A DNA stretch of 9,841 bases from Rhizorhabdus sp. (GTDB taxonomy: Bacteria; Pseudomonadota; Alphaproteobacteria; Sphingomonadales; Sphingomonadaceae), in contig SCUQ01000150.1 in NCBI GenBank assembly GCA_004297635.1, forward strand, positions 1-9,841, given 5' to 3'. The number at the start of each line of letters is the position of its first letter. Positions within the stretch are counted from its first letter, which is position 1. A program made the translations under genes and the position numbers. Of this stretch, positions 7,365 to 9,841 are shown in pieces. The notes beneath the pieces are model-generated. The model worked only from the letters and a program-made list of their open reading frames with translations, was not told the origin of the DNA and did not search any database.

Positions 7365-7489
7365 ACCTGACCCCCGACGAGGAAGCCGAGATCCGCCGCC
7401 GGCAGAAGTCGCGCGCGATCGTGATGGCGCTGCTGTTGGGTGGCTTCGTCATCCTGATGTATGCGATCTCGATCGCGAAGATGCTGTGA
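7361..7489 (+). CDS. coxF: Small single-helix protein, CoxF-like, of the oxidase operon
   Basis: A GTG at 7361-7363 overlapping the ctaB TGA opens a 42-codon frame ending at TGA 7487-7489. AAGGTGG about five bases upstream serves as ribosome-binding site. The product has a charged N-terminus with a [13 protein letters not shown] segment (6-18) and one hydrophobic helix at about 19-37, ending KML. Its place between heme O synthase and Cox11 matches coxF in the Bradyrhizobium coxBAEFGC operon, and small one-helix proteins are known at this site in alphaproteobacteria. By position it is probably an assembly or accessory factor in the inner membrane; the biochemical role is not known to me. Four-base overlaps on both sides strongly support that it is translated. 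The symbol is given by synteny more than by sequence. Confidence 0.8.
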   Translation: MNLTPDEEAEIRRRQKSRAIVMALLLGGFVILMYAISIAKML

Positions 7490-8046
7490 GCCAGCGCAAC
7501 CACCAATTGACCGGCGCCACGATGGCGCTGCTCGCGCTGGCCATGCTTGGCCTGGGCTTTGCGGCGGTGCCGCTGTATCGCATGTTCTGCCAGGTCACCG
7601 GTTTCGGGGGCACCACCATGCGCAGCGCAACGGGCGTGGCGCCCGGCAGCGTCGTCGGCAAGCTGATCAATGTACGCTTCGACGCCAATGTGTCACCGAA
7701 CCTGCCCTGGAGCTTCGCGCCCGAGAAGAAGGTCGAGCGGGTGGCGATCGGCGCGCGCGAGATGGCCTTCTTCACCGCGACCAACCTCAGCGATCATCCG
7801 ATCACCGGTACCGCGACGTTCAACGTCACGCCTGAACTGGCCGGTGCCTATTTCACCAAGATCCAGTGCTTCTGCTTCACCAGCCAGACCTTGAAGCCGG
7901 GCGAGACGGTGCGCATGCCCGTCGTCTATTATGTCGATCCCGCCATCCTGAGGGATAAGGAAGCGGGCAAGTTCAACGAAATCACCCTGTCCTACACCTT
8001 CTTCCCGGACAAATCCGCTGTGGATTCGGAACGGGCGGGCGGTTAA
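7486..8046 (+). CDS. ctaG: Cytochrome c oxidase assembly protein CtaG (Cox11 family)
   Basis: The 186-residue protein is the copper chaperone that delivers Cu(I) to the CuB site of CoxA. A short cytoplasmic tail is followed by one membrane helix (about 11-30). The conserved YRMFCQVTGFGG (31-42) comes next, with C35 just outside the membrane, and then a periplasmic immunoglobulin-like domain. The copper motif IQCFCFTSQTL holds C128 and C130. The VYYVDP and LSYTFFP segments near the C-terminus are family hallmarks. All three copper-related cysteines are present, so it should be functional. The GTG start at 7486-7488 overlaps the coxF TGA as GTGA. This is the Cox11-type CtaG, not the unrelated Bacillus CtaG (caa3-type). 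It is called coxG in Bradyrhizobium. Confidence 0.97.
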   Translation: MSQRNHQLTGATMALLALAMLGLGFAAVPLYRMFCQVTGFGGTTMRSATGVAPGSVVGKLINVRFDANVSPNLPWSFAPEKKVERVAIGAREMAFFTATNLSDHPITGTATFNVTPELAGAYFTKIQCFCFTSQTLKPGETVRMPVVYYVDPAILRDKEAGKFNEITLSYTFFPDKSAVDSERAGG

Positions 8047-8093
8047 GGACGATCCAGCAATAGGCCTGCGGGCGAAAGATCAGGGGCACGAAA

Positions 8094-8963
8094 ATGGCCG
8101 GAGCCAAGAGCCACGACTACCATATCCTTCCACCGAGCCCATGGCCGTTCATGGGTGCCGTCGCGGCGTTCGCGCTGTTCGGCGGCTTGGTCATGTGGAT
8201 GCACAAGGTAGCCTATGGCGCCGAAGTGATGGGTCTCGGTATCGCCGGCGTCCTGGCCACCATGTTTTTCTGGTGGAGCGACACGGTGAAGGAAGCCCAT
8301 GCGGGCGACCATACCCCGGTCGTCCAGCTTCACCTGCGCTACGGCATGATCCTGTTCATCGCGTCCGAAGTGATGTTCTTCGTCGGCTGGTTCTGGGCGT
8401 GGTTCGATTTCTCCCTCTTCCCCGTCGCGCTGCAGTTCAACGAGGGCGCCACCTCGATCATCGAGGGTCCGAACACGATCACCCACGCCGCCGGCGTCTG
8501 GCCGCCCAAGGGCCTCGAGGTGATCGACGCCTTCCATCTGCCGCTGCTCAACACGCTGCTGCTGCTCTGTTCGGGCACCACCGTGACCTGGGCGCATCAC
8601 GCGCTGCTGCACGGCGATCGCGACGGCCTGAAGAAGGGCCTGTGGCTGACCATCATCCTCGGCGCGGTGTTCACCTCGGTGCAGGCCTATGAGTATGTGC
8701 ACGCGCCGTTCCCCTTCAAGGGCATCAACTATGGCGCGGCCTTCTTCATGGCGACCGGCTTCCACGGTTTCCACGTGCTGGTCGGCACGATCTTCCTGAT
8801 CGTCTGCCTGATCCGCGTCTATAAGGGCCACTTCACCCCGCAGCAGCATTTCGGCTTCGAGGCGGCGGCCTGGTATTGGCACTTCGTCGACGTCGTCTGG
8901 CTGTTCCTGTTCGTCGTCGTCTATGTCTGGGGCGGCTGGGGCGCTCCGGTCCACGCCGGCTGA
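8094..8963 (+). CDS. coxC: Cytochrome c oxidase subunit III
   Basis: The 289-residue, seven-helix subunit III stabilises the core and sustains proton uptake by subunit I. Recognisable segments are [13 protein letters not shown] near the N-terminus and [20 protein letters not shown] (82-101), with the buried Glu92. [11 protein letters not shown] (221-231) and the C-terminal [20 protein letters not shown] (260-279) are also present. It is full length, not the short five-helix form. A 47-base spacer after ctaG contains only an AGGGG ribosome-binding site (8082-8086) and no clear promoter or hairpin. It is the last structural oxidase gene, and a strong terminator-like hairpin follows it. Also called ctaE. 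Confidence 0.98.
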   Translation: MAGAKSHDYHILPPSPWPFMGAVAAFALFGGLVMWMHKVAYGAEVMGLGIAGVLATMFFWWSDTVKEAHAGDHTPVVQLHLRYGMILFIASEVMFFVGWFWAWFDFSLFPVALQFNEGATSIIEGPNTITHAAGVWPPKGLEVIDAFHLPLLNTLLLLCSGTTVTWAHHALLHGDRDGLKKGLWLTIILGAVFTSVQAYEYVHAPFPFKGINYGAAFFMATGFHGFHVLVGTIFLIVCLIRVYKGHFTPQQHFGFEAAAWYWHFVDVVWLFLFVVVYVWGGWGAPVHAG

Positions 8964-8989
8964 TCCGCCGGATCGACTTGACCGAATCG

Positions 8990-9032
8990 GGGCGCGGCGG
9001 CGGGGAACACCTGCCGCCGCGCCCTTTCTTTT
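8990..9032 (+). terminator. Strong intrinsic terminator or attenuator after coxC
   Basis: Bases 8990-9001 pair perfectly with 9013-9024 (12 GC-rich base pairs). The stem continues by one G-T wobble and two G-C pairs around a GAACA loop. TTTCTTTT (9025-9032) follows directly. This is the best terminator in the window. It ends only 9 bases before the DUF983 ATG, so downstream expression needs read-through or another promoter. Confidence 0.85.
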
Positions 9033-9041
9033 GAAGGCAGA

Positions 9042-9425
9042 ATGTCGATGACCGAAGCCCCGACCGCACCCGCACCGATCGAGGCCGCGCTACGGGGCCT
9101 GTGCCCGCGCTGCGGCGCGCCCGGTCTGTTCGCGAACTTCCTGCGCTTCGCCGATCGCTGCGGCAGCTGTGGACTGGATTATCGGGATTTCAACGTCGGG
9201 GACGGCGCGGCGGCCTTCCTGATCCTGATCGTCGGCGGGCTGGTCAGCCTGCTCGCGATCCTCGTCGAACTCAAATGGTCGCCCCCGCTCGTCGTCCATC
9301 TGCTCCTGTGGATTCCGCTGACCATCGTGCTGACCATCGTCCTGCTCCGCGTCGCCAAGGGGCTGCTGCTGGTGCTCGAATATCGCAACGCCGCCCGCGA
9401 GGGCCGGATCGTGAAGCACGACTGA
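9042..9425 (+). CDS. DUF983 family zinc-ribbon membrane protein
   Basis: The 127-residue protein starts with an Ala/Pro-rich tail. It then has a probable zinc ribbon with two Cys pairs, CPRC (C21, C24) and CGSC (C40, C43), and FNVGDGAAAFLILIVGG leading into the first of two membrane helices (about 57-75 and 83-108). This architecture and the RGLCPRCG opening are typical of DUF983 proteins. The family has no established biochemical role that I can name, but the gene recurs beside coxC and SURF1 in alphaproteobacteria, which suggests oxidase biogenesis. GAAGG at 9033-9037 precedes the ATG. The stop and the SURF1 start share one base (TGATG), implying coupled translation. The strong hairpin immediately upstream sets it apart from the oxidase subunits in transcription. 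Confidence 0.9.
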   Translation: MSMTEAPTAPAPIEAALRGLCPRCGAPGLFANFLRFADRCGSCGLDYRDFNVGDGAAAFLILIVGGLVSLLAILVELKWSPPLVVHLLLWIPLTIVLTIVLLRVAKGLLLVLEYRNAAREGRIVKHD

Positions 9426-9841
9426 TGCGCCGGGTGCCGATAGTACCGACCCTGATCGTCGGGCTCGCGGTCGCGACGATGATCGCGCTCGGCGTCTGGC
9501 AGCTGCATCGCGCCACGTGGAAGGAAGGGCTGCTCGCCAGCTATCGCGGCGCGGCGCATGAGCCGGCCCTTTACGGCCTCCCCGCCGATCCTTCCGTCGA
9601 TCGGGTGGCGTTCCGCCGCGCCCATATCCTGTGCCGGATCACCAGCGCACCGACGATGATCGGCGGATCGGACCGCACGGGGCAGCCGGGTTTCCGGAAT
9701 ATCGTCGGCTGTGCGCTGATCGACGGGCGGCGGATCATGACCGATCTCGGCTGGAGCCCGCCCTCTGCGAAGCCAGTGCTGCCTGCAATCGGCCAGAGGA
9801 TCAGCAGGCCATCGCCTTCAATCCTCTGGCCGATTGCAGGC
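9425..9841 (+). CDS. SURF1 family oxidase assembly protein, 3' end missing
   Basis: The ATG at 9425-9427 overlaps the DUF983 TGA. The N-terminus has a membrane helix (about 7-24) running into the SURF1 signature LGVWQLHRATWKEGLLA (22-38). QPGFRNIVGCALIDGRRIMT and DLGWSPP follow, matching the central periplasmic region. SURF1 helps insert heme a into subunit I, which agrees with ctaB and ctaG in the same cluster. Family members run to about 230-250 residues with a second C-terminal helix, so nearly half is absent. The frame stays open to 9841, but only codons up to about 125 (base 9801) look genuine. The next residues do not resemble SURF1, whereas the reverse complement of 9802-9841 does. Confidence 0.9.
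   Translation, partial: MRRVPIVPTLIVGLAVATMIALGVWQLHRATWKEGLLASYRGAAHEPALYGLPADPSVDRVAFRRAHILCRITSAPTMIGGSDRTGQPGFRNIVGCALIDGRRIMTDLGWSPPSAKPVLPAIGQRISRPSPSILWPIAG
9781..9841. repeat. Perfect 21-bp inverted repeat at the window end
   Basis: Bases 9781-9801 are the exact reverse complement of 9821-9841, with a 19-base spacer (9802-9820). The right arm ends exactly at the last base, so the repeat may be longer than visible. It sits inside the SURF1 coding region, where no natural repeat is expected. Confidence 0.9.
9802..9841 (-). other. Probable fold-back chimera: terminal 40 bases in wrong orientation
   Basis: Read forward these bases encode ISRPSPSILWPIAG, unlike SURF1. Read as reverse complement they first repeat the codons for PAIGQRI and then continue in frame as EGDGLL, the kind of sequence SURF1 proteins carry after the DLGW region. 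The simplest reading is that the strand switches at about 9801/9802 and the rest is the complement of the true downstream sequence. This is a sequencing, amplification or assembly artefact, not biology. Confidence 0.75.

Noticed and set aside
8043..8954. A 303-codon open frame antisense to coxC
   Set aside because: Its composition is dominated by Asp, Glu, Arg, Gly and Gln, with no motifs, and coxC on the plus strand is unmistakable.
1..9841. CRISPR array, tRNA or rRNA gene, insertion sequence, phage or defence genes
   Set aside because: I found no regularly spaced direct repeats, no tRNA-like cloverleaf in the spacers, no transposase or integrase motif, and no cassette of unusual base composition.

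Overview
The window looks like a chromosomal piece from an aerobic, GC-rich alphaproteobacterium, most likely Sphingomonadales. I base this on the protein sequences, the gene order coxB-coxA-ctaB-coxF-ctaG-coxC-DUF983-SURF1, the frequent GTG starts, and an intergenic palindrome of a type I remember as common in sphingomonads. No database search was possible. Positions 1 and 9841 both fall inside genes, so this is probably a whole contig or a contig end.

Layout. (1) 1-555: the 3' part of a membrane-anchored FKBP-type peptidyl-prolyl isomerase, followed by an intrinsic terminator. (2) 556-843: a gene-free convergent spacer holding that terminator, a 133-bp element bounded by an inverted pair of REP-like palindromes, and a stem-loop for the opposing operon. 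(3) 844-3469, minus strand: the housekeeping operon pyrE-pdxJ-acpS-lepB (pyrimidine synthesis, vitamin B6 synthesis, acyl-carrier-protein activation, signal peptidase I). (4) 3470-3658: a divergent promoter region with one sigma-70-like promoter for each side and a perfect 8-bp dyad between them. (5) 3659-8963, plus strand: an aa3-type cytochrome c oxidase operon containing coxB (subunit II), coxA (subunit I), ctaB (heme O synthase), a 42-codon coxF-like gene, ctaG (Cox11 copper chaperone) and coxC (subunit III). (6) 8990-9032: a strong terminator-like hairpin with a T tract. (7) 9042 to the end: a DUF983 zinc-ribbon membrane protein overlapping by one base with a SURF1 gene that runs off the window.

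The cox genes form one production line. CoxA and CoxB carry all the expected heme a, heme a3, CuB and CuA ligands, CoxC completes the core, CtaB makes heme O (the precursor of heme A), CtaG delivers copper to CuB, and SURF1 helps place heme a in CoxA. CoxF and DUF983 sit among these factors and are probably assembly or accessory proteins. Heme A synthase (CtaA) and the CuA chaperones are not in the window.

I found no undescribed defence, mobile or biosynthetic system. The most unusual signals are at the RNA and DNA level. The last 40 bases look like a fold-back chimera, because their reverse complement reads as the natural continuation of SURF1. A terminator separates the oxidase subunits from DUF983-SURF1. 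A long hairpin lies between coxA and ctaB. Four gene junctions use the same GTGA overlap.
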